From NCBI GenBank assembly GCA_046723645.1, contig JBKOUY010000007.1:1-35477 (forward strand): a stretch of 35,477 nt of DNA. The letters are read 5' to 3'. The DNA comes from DASQUK01 sp046723645 (lineage in GTDB: Bacteria; Actinomycetota; Acidimicrobiia; Acidimicrobiales; VFJN01). The position numbers and the translations under genes are program-made. The first letter of the stretch is position 1, and each line of letters opens with the position of its first letter. Positions 1 through 8,405 of the stretch are shown here, piece after piece. The notes beneath the pieces were generated by a model. The model was not told the origin of the DNA. It was given only the letters and a program-made list of their open reading frames with translations, and ran no database searches.

Positions 1-219
1 CGGCGGCACCATGCGCCGGAACGCGAGCACCGCCGCCGTCGCCCACATCGCCACCTGGTTCTGGCCCAACGGCAGCGCGAGCGTGCCCCCGTCACCCACC
101 GGGGGCAGCTGCACGGCGAGCGTGGCAGCCGTCCAGCCCACAACGACCAGAACACCCACCATGACGTCCTGACCGAGGTCGGGAAGGCGCCGCCACCACG
201 CTGCGAGCTGGCCAGACAC
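1..219 (-). CDS. N-terminus of a membrane protein, probably a sensor histidine kinase (partial)
   Basis: Reading leftward from a GTG at 219 there is an open frame of 73 codons that runs off the window. It begins VSGQLAAWWRRLPDLGQD, followed by a hydrophobic segment (VMVGVLVVVGWTAATLAVQL) and a second one ending in VLAFRRMVPP. A short cytoplasmic head, paired membrane helices and an arginine-rich turn are typical of the N-terminal membrane domain of NarL-partner sensor kinases in actinobacteria. No catalytic domain lies inside the window, so the kinase assignment is inference and any small membrane protein is possible. The frame stays open upstream to a GTG at 315, so the start is uncertain. 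It diverges from the carboxypeptidase gene that starts at 361. Confidence 0.45.
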   Translation of the reverse strand, partial: MSGQLAAWWRRLPDLGQDVMVGVLVVVGWTAATLAVQLPPVGDGGTLALPLGQNQVAMWATAAVLAFRRMVPP

Positions 220-360
220 CGGCTCACGGTAACCAACCGGCGGTCGCGGTTCATCGGCCGAAAGGTGGAACGACCCGCCAGGCACATCGGTCCTTCGGAC
301 CAGGGGAAACTCCACGTGCGACCGATGTGCCCGTGACCAGGGCCTCCGTACGTTCGCTCC

Positions 361-1302
361 ATGGCGAGCACCCTCTCCAACCGGCACCGGCGGCCGGCGC
401 AGTCCCTGCAAGCCGGCCCCCGACATCTTCGTCGCCGGGGCCGAGGCCGTCGGCAGGCCATCGTCTTCAGCGTGCTGGTCGCCGCCGCCCTCCTGGCCAT
501 CGGCGGCGTCACCACGATGACCGCGGCGGTGACCGACGCCGTCCGCGGCCCCCAGGCCGAGATCGTCCCACCGACCCGCGACCTCCCTCCGATCGCGGCC
601 GCCGCCTACGTGGTGGTCGACGGCGACACCGGCGAGCTCCTGGCCTCCCTCAACGCCGACCAGCCCCGCCCGGTGGCCAGCCTGACCAAGCTCATGACCG
701 CCCGGCTGGTCCTCGACGCCGGGCCACTCGAGCACACCGCGACCGTCCCGCCGCTGCAGATCACCGGTGACGAGTCGCAGGCCGGCCTCGAGCCCGGCGA
801 TCACGAGTCGCGGAGCGGGCTGCTCCAAGCAATGCTGGTCGCCAGCGCCAACGACGCGGCCCGCACCCTGGCGGTCGACGTGGCCGGCAGCGAGCACAGC
901 TTCGTCCGCATGATGAACGCCGAGGCGGCCGCGGCAGGCCTCGACGCCACCCGCTACGCCAACCCCGACGGCCTCGATGACCCAGCGCAGCACTCGTCGG
1001 CCGCCGACGTCGCCCACCTCGCCCGCGACCTCATGAAGGACCCCGCCTTCCGCCGCATCGTCGCCGCCGAGAGCACCACGCTCAACGGCTCAGAGCTGCC
1101 CGCCACCAACGACCTGCTCGGCACCTACCCGGGCGCCGACGGCATCAAGACCGGGCACACCGACGAGGCCGGCTGGTGCATCGCCGCCTCCGCCACCCGC
1201 GACGGCCGCAGCATCGTGGCCGTCGTCCTCGGCGCGCCCACCGAACAAGCCCGCGACGACGCCGCCCGCGCCCTCCTCGACTACGGCTTCTCCGTCGCCT
1301 AG
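361..1302 (+). CDS. D-alanyl-D-alanine carboxypeptidase (peptidase S11, PBP5-like)
   Basis: This is a serine-type D,D-carboxypeptidase that trims the terminal D-Ala of peptidoglycan stem peptides on the outer face of the membrane. The 313-residue protein has an arginine-rich N-terminus (residues 22-32), one membrane segment (about 34-58) and then the penicillin-binding fold. All three active-site motifs are present: SLTK with the nucleophile Ser107 and Lys110, SAN at 162-164, and KTG at 263-265. The usual C-terminal PBP5 beta-domain is absent and the protein ends soon after the catalytic core, as in the short actinobacterial members. The membrane segment looks like an uncleaved anchor or a signal peptide. 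The ATG has no clear Shine-Dalgarno sequence. The gene stands alone, convergent with the permease gene that ends at 1438. Confidence 0.88.
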   Translation: MASTLSNRHRRPAQSLQAGPRHLRRRGRGRRQAIVFSVLVAAALLAIGGVTTMTAAVTDAVRGPQAEIVPPTRDLPPIAAAAYVVVDGDTGELLASLNADQPRPVASLTKLMTARLVLDAGPLEHTATVPPLQITGDESQAGLEPGDHESRSGLLQAMLVASANDAARTLAVDVAGSEHSFVRMMNAEAAAAGLDATRYANPDGLDDPAQHSSAADVAHLARDLMKDPAFRRIVAAESTTLNGSELPATNDLLGTYPGADGIKTGHTDEAGWCIAASATRDGRSIVAVVLGAPTEQARDDAARALLDYGFSVA

Positions 1303-1437
1303 ATGCCCAAGGCGTCCTGGTCCGAGTCCTCCAACGGCTCCTCGCCCTGACCGCCGCCATCTGGGGCAACCACCTGACCGGCCAGCCAGTCGATCGCTCC
1401 CTCACCGGCTACGACCACTGACCCCTTGGATTCTCAT

Positions 1438-3843
1438 CTAGAGCCGGAGCTCGTAGCCGGGGTTGAGCAGGGCCAGGCGGTTGCGGTGCAACCCGACCGT
1501 GCCCTCGACCACCATGTGCGACCCCACGCCGACCCCGGCCAGGCCGCGCCGGCCGAGGAAGACGACCGAGATGGCCGCGCTGCCGTCGTCGAGGATCAGC
1601 TCGAGGAGCGGCGCATCGTGCTGGGGGGCGACCCGCAGCGACCGGACGCGACCGGCGATCCGGACGCGATCGCGGTAGCGCACCTCGGCGATGGGCGTGG
1701 TGCCCGGGACGTCGTAACGCTCGGGGCCGGCGCCCCCGTCGCCCCCGCGCGGGAGCACGGGCAGTGGTGCGTCCGCTCCGCCGCCGTCGCCCGACCGTGG
1801 GCCCGGGACCGTGGACGGCCCGCCGCTCCCGGTCCCCACGATCGCCGACCACGGCACGCGGGCGTCGTCGACGACATCGAAGTGGAAGGGCACGGTGGTG
1901 ACGTTGGCGTGCGGCAGCCGGGACACCTGCTCGGCGATGGCGTCCGCCGTCCGGTCGTGCAGGATCCGGTGCCACAGCCCGTTGAACTTCCGGTCGGGCA
2001 GGAGCACGCTGACCTCCGTCTCGCCGTCGGCCACCTCGCGGGCGACGGTCTCCACCGCGGTCCGGGTGAGCCGCCGGTCGGGGCACTCGACCAGCTCGAG
2101 CTGCACCCGGTGGAGCCCGAGCCGGGCCCACTCCTCGGCCAGGTGGCGGGCGGCCTCGTCGTCGAGCACGAAGTGCACGGCCCGCAGCTCGTCGGGCGTG
2201 AGCGTGCGGGCGTACTGGATGGCCCGGGCGGCCGCCAGGTCGAGGCGGTCGACGAACACCATGACCACGTGGCGCCGCAGGATGGGCGCCTTGGCGGCGG
2301 CGGGCACGTCGGCCTCGAGCAGGGCGGCCTCGCGTACGTACTGCCGGTTGAGCCGCAGGAACACCACCACCAACAGCGGGAGGATGATGAGGATCGCCCA
2401 CGCGCCCTCCTGGAACTTGGTCACGGCAACGACCACGGTGACCACGCCCGACAGGAACGCCCCGAACCCGTTGATGACGATGCCCTTGCGCCAGCCGGGT
2501 TCGCGCTTGCGCCAGTGGTGCTTGGTCATGCCGGACTGCGACAGCGTGAAGCCCGTGAACACGCCGATGGCGTAGAGCGGGATCAACCTCGTGACCTCGG
2601 CCCCGGTGATGATCACGAGTGCGATGGCGGCGGCGGCGAGGGCGATGACGCCGTTGGAGTAGACGAGCCTGTGACCGCGCTTCGTGAGCTGGCGGGGCAG
2701 GAAGCTGTCGCCCGCCTGGAAGCTCGCCAGCCTCGGGAAGTCGGCGAAGCCTGTGTTGGCCGCCAAGATCAGGATCAGCATCGTGCCGGCCTGGAGCGCG
2801 TAATAGAGCAGATCGCCCGCGGGACCCCCGCCGAACACCCCCTTGCCGATCTGGGAGATGACCGTGGGCGTGCCCGTCTCGAACGGGCGGACCTCCATCT
2901 TGGCCGCCAGCGCGGACAGCCCGAGGAACATGACCCCTAGGCCGGTGCCCATGAGCACGAGCGTCGTGCGGGCGTTGCGCCACTCGGGCTTGCGGAAGGC
3001 GGGAACGCCGTTGGAGATGGCCTCGACGCCGGTCACCGCGGCGCCGCCCGATGCGAAGGCGTGGAGGACGTCGTAGAGCCTCACGCCCAGCAGGAACCCG
3101 ACGCCGCTCACCCCGACGCCCTCGAGGGTGAGCTGCCCGTCCTTCACGATCCCCGAGTAGTCGGGTAGCTCGCCGGACAGGTACTTCCAGGCCCCGATGC
3201 CGAGCAGGAACGCCATCGTGACCATGAAGAAGTACGTGGGAATCGCAAAGATCCGGCCCGACTCCCTGACCCCGCGCAAATTGCCCCACGCAATGACGGC
3301 GATGAAGAACAGCGAGATCGGGACGCGGTAGGGAGCGAGGGCATGGACCGCCGAGGTCAGGGCAGCGGTACCGGCCGACGCCGACACCGCCACGGTGAGG
3401 ATGTAGTCGACGAGCAGGGATGCGCCCGCCACCTGTGCCACCGTGGAGCCAAAGTTGTCCTTGGTGACGAGATACGCACCGCCGGCCGAGGGGTACTCCT
3501 TGATGGTCTCCCGGTACGACAGGATCAGGAACCCCAGGACCACGCACATCGCCAGCGTGACGGGCACGACGAGCGAGAACGCCACCGCGCCGGCCACGGG
3601 GATGAGGACGTGCAGGATCTCCTCGGTGGCGTACGCCGACGACGACAGGTTGTCGGACGCGAACACGGCGAGGGCCGTCGGCTTGCCAAGGCGCTGGTGC
3701 TCCAGCTCCTCGCTGTGCAGGGGCTTGCCCAGCAGCTTGCGCTTCAGGCGATACGCCAGCGAGTCCGGCGGCAGGGGCACCGTCGGCCGTGGGGCCGCCG
3801 GGGCGCGCGAACCTGTGGAGGTGTCCACTGACACGGCCCACAC
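1438..3843 (-). CDS. APC-family permease with USP-like domain and C-terminal OB-fold
   Basis: This is an amino acid/polyamine/organocation transporter of 801 residues. Residues 55-500 carry about twelve hydrophobic segments and the APC features ASDNLSSSAYATEE (62-75) and EYPSAGGAYLVTKD. Residues 520-655 form a soluble domain resembling the universal-stress-protein-like tail of such permeases. After a glycine/proline-rich linker (670-715), residues 718-801 match the small actinobacterial OB-fold protein family (RVRIAGRVRSLRV, ISVVFLGRRGLAGV, MVVEGTVG, LALLNPGYEL). In many actinobacteria that OB-fold protein is a separate gene close to an APC permease and TrkA-type genes, so a fusion is unusual. 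The transported substrate cannot be told. The GTG start at 3843 lacks a good ribosome site, and GTG codons at 3834 and 3828 are alternatives. Confidence 0.85.
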   Translation of the reverse strand: MWAVSVDTSTGSRAPAAPRPTVPLPPDSLAYRLKRKLLGKPLHSEELEHQRLGKPTALAVFASDNLSSSAYATEEILHVLIPVAGAVAFSLVVPVTLAMCVVLGFLILSYRETIKEYPSAGGAYLVTKDNFGSTVAQVAGASLLVDYILTVAVSASAGTAALTSAVHALAPYRVPISLFFIAVIAWGNLRGVRESGRIFAIPTYFFMVTMAFLLGIGAWKYLSGELPDYSGIVKDGQLTLEGVGVSGVGFLLGVRLYDVLHAFASGGAAVTGVEAISNGVPAFRKPEWRNARTTLVLMGTGLGVMFLGLSALAAKMEVRPFETGTPTVISQIGKGVFGGGPAGDLLYYALQAGTMLILILAANTGFADFPRLASFQAGDSFLPRQLTKRGHRLVYSNGVIALAAAAIALVIITGAEVTRLIPLYAIGVFTGFTLSQSGMTKHHWRKREPGWRKGIVINGFGAFLSGVVTVVVAVTKFQEGAWAILIILPLLVVVFLRLNRQYVREAALLEADVPAAAKAPILRRHVVMVFVDRLDLAAARAIQYARTLTPDELRAVHFVLDDEAARHLAEEWARLGLHRVQLELVECPDRRLTRTAVETVAREVADGETEVSVLLPDRKFNGLWHRILHDRTADAIAEQVSRLPHANVTTVPFHFDVVDDARVPWSAIVGTGSGGPSTVPGPRSGDGGGADAPLPVLPRGGDGGAGPERYDVPGTTPIAEVRYRDRVRIAGRVRSLRVAPQHDAPLLELILDDGSAAISVVFLGRRGLAGVGVGSHMVVEGTVGLHRNRLALLNPGYELRL

Positions 3844-3945
3844 GCTGGCCGTGCATCGGGTGAGCGCGCGCTAAGGACGCGTCAAGATCCGCGCTTCCGG
3901 CATCAAGGGTGCGTTAACCCCACGCCTGGGTGACAGGATTCCGCG

Positions 3946-4746
3946 GTGGCGACGCCGGACGTCTACACCCACGGCCACCACGACTCCGTGTTGCGCTCGC
4001 ACCGCTGGCGCACCGCCGAGAACTCGGCGGCGTACCTGCTCCCGCACCTGAGGCCCGGTATGTCGCTGCTCGACGTCGGTTGCGGGCCCGGCACGATCAC
4101 CCTCGACCTCGCCCGACGCGTCGCGCCGGGGCGGGTGGTCGGCGTGGACCTGTCGACGGACGTGATCCGGCAGGCCGGTCGCGCCGCCCGTGCCGAGGGG
4201 CTCGACGGATTGGGGCTGGTGGTGGGCGACTTTCGCGATCTGTGCCCCGGCACGTTCGACGTGGTGCACGCCCACCAGGTCCTCCAGCACCTGAGTGACC
4301 CGGTGGATGCGTTGCGGGGCATGTGCCGCCTCACGCGGTCGGGCGGCATCGTGGCCGTCCGCGACAGCGACTATCCGGCCATGGTGTGGGCGCCCGCCAG
4401 CGATGGGCTCGACCGGTGGCGGTCGGTGTACCTCGCCGTCACGCGGCGCAATCGTGCCCACCCCGACGCCGGCCGCCAGCTGCTCGGGTGGGCGCACCGG
4501 GCCGGGCTCGCCGACGCCACCTATACGACGTCGACGTGGACCTACGCGAGCGATGCCGATCGCGCGTGGTGGGGCGGGCTCTGGGCCGAGCGGTGCACGG
4601 CGTCGGCCTTCGCCGAGCAGGCCGTGGAGTACGGCATCGCCACCGCCGCAGAGCTCGCCGAGATCGCCGGCGCATGGCACCAGTGGGCGGCCGAGCCGGA
4701 CGGCGCCTTCGTGGTGTTGCACGGTGAGGTCATCGGCCGGGCGTGA
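3946..4746 (+). CDS. Class I SAM-dependent methyltransferase
   Basis: The 266-residue protein has a Rossmann-type methyltransferase core. Motif I (LLDVGCGPGT) is at residues 41-50 and the acidic SAM-ribose residue lies in GVDLS at 66-70. The family's later motifs follow: VVGDFRDL, FDVVHAHQVLQHL, and the RSGGIVAVRD strand. This is the Methyltransf_11/25 arrangement found in small-molecule methyltransferases, often labelled UbiE-like, but quinone methylation cannot be concluded. The C-terminal third (about 160-266) is helical and probably forms the substrate lid. It starts with GTG, has no obvious ribosome site, and diverges from the APC permease across about 100 bases. The stop lies 35 bases before a VOC gene on the same strand, so the two may be cotranscribed. 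Confidence 0.85.
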   Translation: MATPDVYTHGHHDSVLRSHRWRTAENSAAYLLPHLRPGMSLLDVGCGPGTITLDLARRVAPGRVVGVDLSTDVIRQAGRAARAEGLDGLGLVVGDFRDLCPGTFDVVHAHQVLQHLSDPVDALRGMCRLTRSGGIVAVRDSDYPAMVWAPASDGLDRWRSVYLAVTRRNRAHPDAGRQLLGWAHRAGLADATYTTSTWTYASDADRAWWGGLWAERCTASAFAEQAVEYGIATAAELAEIAGAWHQWAAEPDGAFVVLHGEVIGRA

Positions 4747-4780
4747 CAGGCTGGCACGCACGCCGGCGCCGGAGGATGCC

Positions 4781-5155
4781 ATGGCCACCGCCCTCGACCA
4801 CTTCGTGCTCGTCGTGTCCGACATCGAGCGGTCGCTCGCCTGGTACGGGCGGCATGCCGGGCTCCCCGGGGTGCGGGTCGAGGAGTGGCGCAACGACGAG
4901 GCGCCGTTCCCTTCGCTGCGGATCGACGAGGCCACGATCATCGACCTGGTCCCCGGGGATCCCGGCGCCGGACGCGGGCACCTCGACCACATCTGCTTCG
5001 TCGTCTCCGCGAGCGAGCTCGACGCCCTGGCCCGCGCCCCCGGGCTCGAGGTTGTCGACCGGGGCGAACGGTTCGGCGCCCGCGGGCTGGGTCAGTCGAT
5101 CTACGTCCGCGACCCCGATGGGCTGCTGGTCGAGTTCCGCTGCTACCCCGCCTAG
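4781..5155 (+). CDS. VOC (glyoxalase/bleomycin-resistance) superfamily protein
   Basis: This is a 124-residue vicinal-oxygen-chelate protein made of two beta-alpha-beta-beta-beta modules. Candidate metal ligands sit at the expected sites: His7 in LDHF, His67 or His70 in the GHLDHICF strand, and Glu118 in the C-terminal GLLVEFRCY strand. The phrase YVRDPDGLLVEF is a hallmark of the family. The start is well fixed: an ATG at 4781 has GGAGG at 4771-4775, five bases upstream. A longer open frame continues upstream but overlaps the methyltransferase and is not protein-like. The substrate is unknown, and the family includes glyoxalases, ring-cleavage dioxygenases and resistance proteins. It follows the methyltransferase closely and converges with the HAD gene six bases away. 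Confidence 0.85.
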   Translation: MATALDHFVLVVSDIERSLAWYGRHAGLPGVRVEEWRNDEAPFPSLRIDEATIIDLVPGDPGAGRGHLDHICFVVSASELDALARAPGLEVVDRGERFGARGLGQSIYVRDPDGLLVEFRCYPA

Positions 5156-5160
5156 AGGGA

Positions 5161-5853
5161 TCACTCGACCTCGCGGACCCCGACCTCGTCGAGGTGGCGC
5201 AGGAGGTCGCCGGGATCCTCGTAGACGCGAAACGCGCCGGCGCGCGCGAGCTCATCGGTGCCATACCCGCCTGACAGGAGGCCGACGCCCAGGGCGCGGG
5301 CCCGGCGGGCGGCCAGCAGGTCCCACACGCTGTCCCCCACCACGATGCAGTCCTCGACGGCTAGGCCAAGCGCCTCGGCCGCAGCCAGGAACAGGTCGGG
5401 ATCGGGCTTGGCCCGGGCCACCGCGTCCCGCGTGATGACCGGCACGCCCTCGGGCACGCGCAGCGACGCCACGTTGGGTGCGGCCGTCGCCAGCCGCCCG
5501 CTGGTGGCGATCGCCCAGGGGGTCCCGAGCGCGGTGAGGCGCTCGAGCAGGTCGAGCGCACCGGGGAGGGGGCGCACCCCGCCGCGGTAGCGCTCGAAGG
5601 CGTCGTGGTGCCGGGCCTGGAGGCGCTCCGCTACCTCGGGGGTGATCGGCGCCCCGACCTCCCGCAACAGGGCCCGCGCGAACAGGCCGCCGCTCATGCC
5701 GATCCGGCGGTGGATGGTCCACACGGGGATGTCGATCCCCTCGGCCTCGAGCGCCTCCCGCCAGGCGAGCACGTGCTGGTACACGCTGTCGACGAGGGTG
5801 CCGTCCAGGTCGAAGAGCATCCCGGTCCGATGGACCCTGTCGCTCTCGCTCAC
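5161..5853 (-). CDS. HAD-superfamily phosphatase (beta-phosphoglucomutase/Gph-like)
   Basis: This is a haloacid-dehalogenase hydrolase of 230 residues. Motif I is MLFDLDGTLVDS with the nucleophile Asp15 and the general acid Asp17. Motif II is the IATSG strand, motif III the lysine of ARAKPDP, and motif IV the GDSVWD loop, followed by LLSGGYG. A helical cap of the phosphoglycolate-phosphatase/beta-phosphoglucomutase type lies between motifs I and II. The substrate is probably a phosphorylated small metabolite but cannot be named. I chose GTG at 5853 (VSESDRVHRTG) because the DLDGT motif must lie near the N-terminus. The frame remains open far upstream, but there it overlaps the divergent NTF2-like gene. 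Confidence 0.86.
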   Translation of the reverse strand: MSESDRVHRTGMLFDLDGTLVDSVYQHVLAWREALEAEGIDIPVWTIHRRIGMSGGLFARALLREVGAPITPEVAERLQARHHDAFERYRGGVRPLPGALDLLERLTALGTPWAIATSGRLATAAPNVASLRVPEGVPVITRDAVARAKPDPDLFLAAAEALGLAVEDCIVVGDSVWDLLAARRARALGVGLLSGGYGTDELARAGAFRVYEDPGDLLRHLDEVGVREVE

Positions 5854-5913
5854 CCGACCAGCTTGGCGTACCCCGCTCGTAGTCGGCCGCGCCTTCGGGC
5901 ACGATGAGGGCTC

Positions 5914-6312
5914 ATGGACCGATCCGACGTGGAGCGGTGGGTCGACGGCTACGAGCGGGCGTGGCGCACCGCCGGCACCGACGCCCTCGCCGACCTGTTC
6001 TCGCCAGATGCCTCCTACCTGCCATCGCCCTGGGCGGCACCCGTCCGGGGCATGGCCGCGATCGCACGGTTCTGGGACGACGAGCGCGAGGACCCCGACG
6101 AGCCATTCACGATGGCTCGCGAGATCCTGGCGGTCGACGGCACCACGGCCGTGGTGCGGGTGAGCGTCGACTACGACGGAGAGGGGGCCGCGGCCGCGCA
6201 GCGCTGGCGGGATCTCTGGGTCATCCGCTTCGACGACGACGGCCGGTGCGCGGCGTTCGAGGAGTGGCCGTTCGCACCCGGGCAGCGCGACGGCCACGAG
6301 CACTCGAACTGA
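5914..6312 (+). CDS. NTF2-like/SnoaL-like protein
   Basis: The 132-residue protein has the layout of the cone-shaped NTF2-like fold. An N-terminal helix (VERWVDGYERAWRTAGTDAL) is followed by ADLFSPDASYLPSPWAAPVRGMAAIARFW, a classic SnoaL-like phrase in which a strand and the G-x-x-A-I-x-x-F-W helix form the pocket. Strands AVVRVSVDYDG, RWRDLWVIRFDDDGRCAAFEEWPF then close the cone. Members act as small hydrolases, isomerases or ligand-binding proteins, and no catalytic residue can be assigned here. The gene diverges from the HAD phosphatase with about 60 bases between starts and converges with the ABC permease gene that ends at 6331. Confidence 0.8.
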   Translation: MDRSDVERWVDGYERAWRTAGTDALADLFSPDASYLPSPWAAPVRGMAAIARFWDDEREDPDEPFTMAREILAVDGTTAVVRVSVDYDGEGAAAAQRWRDLWVIRFDDDGRCAAFEEWPFAPGQRDGHEHSN

Positions 6313-6330
6313 CCGCCGCAGCGGCCGTCG

Positions 6331-7161
6331 TCACTTGCCGGTGGTCGATGCGAACTTGCGGGTTGCCAGCACACCGAACACCAAGGCGATGCCGATGGCC
6401 CAGGCCCACGCCAGCCACAGGTCCGAGCCCGGGTCGCGGCCGTTGTAGAGGGCCCGGGTGGCGTTGGTGACGATCGTGAACGGGTTGTGCTCGGCGATCG
6501 GCTGGAGCCAGCCGGGCATCGTCTCGACCGGCACGAACGCCGAGGACACGAACGTGAGCGGGAACATCCAGATGAAGCTGGCCGAGTTCGCCGCCTCGAC
6601 CGACCCGACCGACAGGCCCACCAGCGCCTGGATCCAACTGAAGGCGTAGCTGAAGGCGAACAGCAGCACCGTGGCGCTCACCGCTTGCGCCATGGTGCCC
6701 TCGATCCGGAAGCCGACCGCGAAGGCCACGCCCAGCATCACGGTGAACGTGAGCAGGTTGCGGACCACGTCCGAGAACGTCCGGCCCACCAGCACCGCCT
6801 CCTGGTACATGGGAAGCGACCGCAATCGGTCGATGATCCCCTTGGTCAGGTCGTCGGCCAGACCTACGGCCGTGAACGAGGAGTTGAACAGCACGGTCTG
6901 GGCGAAGATTCCGGGGAGCAGGTACTGCTTGTAGTCGCTGTAGCCCGGCGCGTTGATCGCCCCGCCGAACACGTACACGAACAGCACGACGAACATGATC
7001 GGCTGGATCGTGGCGTACATCAGCAGCTCGGGGCTGCGCCGCATGCCCCGGAGGTGGCGGAGTGCCTCGGTCCAGCTGTCGTGCAGCAGCCAGGTTCGGC
7101 CCGTCGGGACGTCGTGCTCCGCGGCGGGAGTGAGGAGGATCTCGTCGACAGTGGTCGTCAT
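6331..7161 (-). CDS. ABC-2 type transporter permease (DrrB-like)
   Basis: This is the membrane subunit of an ABC exporter, 276 residues, with six predicted membrane helices. It carries family phrases such as LRGMRRSPELLMYATIQPIMFVVLFVYVFGGAI at the N-terminus and FPLTFVSSAFVPVETMPGWLQPIAEHNPFT near residues 200-230, the ABC-2 signature region before the last helix. This is the DrrB (daunorubicin resistance) subfamily, which moves lipophilic compounds such as antibiotics or lipids outwards. The substrate here is unknown. Its start overlaps the end of the ATPase gene by four bases (ATGA), so the two are translationally coupled and form a two-gene exporter operon. Confidence 0.9.
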   Translation of the reverse strand: MTTTVDEILLTPAAEHDVPTGRTWLLHDSWTEALRHLRGMRRSPELLMYATIQPIMFVVLFVYVFGGAINAPGYSDYKQYLLPGIFAQTVLFNSSFTAVGLADDLTKGIIDRLRSLPMYQEAVLVGRTFSDVVRNLLTFTVMLGVAFAVGFRIEGTMAQAVSATVLLFAFSYAFSWIQALVGLSVGSVEAANSASFIWMFPLTFVSSAFVPVETMPGWLQPIAEHNPFTIVTNATRALYNGRDPGSDLWLAWAWAIGIALVFGVLATRKFASTTGK

Positions 7162-8234
7162 GAGCTCTCGGTCTCCTGCATGATGCGGTCGCCGTCGGAA
7201 GCTGCCCGCCCGTCGCCCGCGGCTCCCGCCTGCCGACCATCATCGGCGCCGTCACCGGACCCATCGGGCAGGCCGGCCTGGTCGTTGGCCGAGTCTTCCT
7301 CGGCCGCGTGGCCCGTGAGCGCGAAGAAGACGTCGTCGAGCGTCGCCCGTCTGGCGGCCACGTCGTGCACCGCGATCCCGGCCGCGTCGAGCTCGCGCAC
7401 CGCGGCCGGGACCAGGCCCTCGACGCGGAACACGGGCAGCGACACCGTTCGCCGGTCGTCGCTGACGTGGGGGTCGCCGCAAGCATGGTGCCCGAGGACC
7501 TCGATCACACGTTGCGCTTCACCGGGATCCTCGACCTCGACCTCGATCAGCTCGCCGCCGATCTGCTGCTTGAGCTCCTCCGAGGTGCCGCGAGCGATGG
7601 CCTTGCCCTGATCGATCACGACGATGTCGTCGGCCAACCGATCGGCTTCGTCGAGGTACTGCGTGGTCAGCAGCGTGGTCGTCCCACCCCGCACCAGTTC
7701 GTCGATCAGCGCCCACACCGACTGGCGGCTGCGAGGGTCGAGGCCCGTGGTGGGCTCGTCCAGGAACAGGACCGAGGGCCGGGCGATCAGGCTCATGGCG
7801 ATGTCGAGCCGGCGACGCATGCCTCCGGAGTAACCCTTCACCACGCGGTCGCCGGCATCGACCAGGTCGAACCGTTTGAGCAGCTCGGTCGCCCGCTCGC
7901 GGGCGACCCCGGTGCCCATGTGGTAGAGGCGAGCCACGTGCTCGAGGTTCTCGTGGCCACTGAGGGCTTCGTCGACGGCCGCGTACTGGCCGGTGAGGCC
8001 GATGCGGGCCCGGGCCCTCTGGGGTTCCTCGAGGACGTCGATCCCGTCGACCACGGCGCGACCAGCGTCGGGCCGGAGCAGGGTCGTCAGGATGCGGACG
8101 GCGGTGGTCTTCCCGGCCCCGTTGGGCCCGAGAACGCCGAGGATCTGGCCCCGCTCGACGTCGAAGTCGACGCCGCAGAGCGCCTTGGTCTTCCCGAAAC
8201 TCTTGACCAGTCCCTCGGCAACGACAGCAGGCAC
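7158..8234 (-). CDS. ABC transporter ATPase (DrrA-like, daunorubicin-resistance family)
   Basis: This is the nucleotide-binding subunit of the exporter, 358 residues. The Walker A motif GPNGAGKT is at 36-43, the Q-loop at TGQYAAVDE, the signature YSGGM at 135-139, Walker B LFLDE at 156-160, and the switch region is LLTTQYLDEAD. The segment from about 225 to 310 matches the C-terminal regulatory region of DrrA-type ATPases, including ATLDDVFFALTG. An extra acidic, glycine/alanine-rich tail follows (about 311-358) and looks disordered. The GTG start at 8234 has almost no leader with a ribosome site. Four-base overlap with the permease gene indicates a coupled DrrAB pair. An efflux role for an antibiotic-like or lipid substrate is inferred from family membership only. 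Confidence 0.92.
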   Translation of the reverse strand: MPAVVAEGLVKSFGKTKALCGVDFDVERGQILGVLGPNGAGKTTAVRILTTLLRPDAGRAVVDGIDVLEEPQRARARIGLTGQYAAVDEALSGHENLEHVARLYHMGTGVARERATELLKRFDLVDAGDRVVKGYSGGMRRRLDIAMSLIARPSVLFLDEPTTGLDPRSRQSVWALIDELVRGGTTTLLTTQYLDEADRLADDIVVIDQGKAIARGTSEELKQQIGGELIEVEVEDPGEAQRVIEVLGHHACGDPHVSDDRRTVSLPVFRVEGLVPAAVRELDAAGIAVHDVAARRATLDDVFFALTGHAAEEDSANDQAGLPDGSGDGADDGRQAGAAGDGRAASDGDRIMQETESS

Positions 8235-8405
8235 CGGGGTCGAACCCTAGCGGTGGCCGATGCCGGGACCTACGCGACATTCGCGTTCGCTAGTGGGCGC
8301 TGGCGGGAGTTCCGTGGATGGATCTGGCCGGTGAGACGCCACGATGACACCCGCGAGGCCCACTAGCCTGACGCAGTTCGTCGTTCCGTCGCACCGGAGG
8401 ACCCG

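Noticed and set aside
1303..1437. Terminator or small gene between the convergent carboxypeptidase and permease genes
   Set aside because: No good stem-loop was seen. The open frame that extends here from 1176 is a shadow of the carboxypeptidase gene.
1426..2940. Plus-strand open frame of 504 codons opposite the APC permease
   Set aside because: It is an antisense shadow: His/Asp/Gly/Arg-rich, without membrane helices or motifs, while the minus-strand permease is clearly coding.
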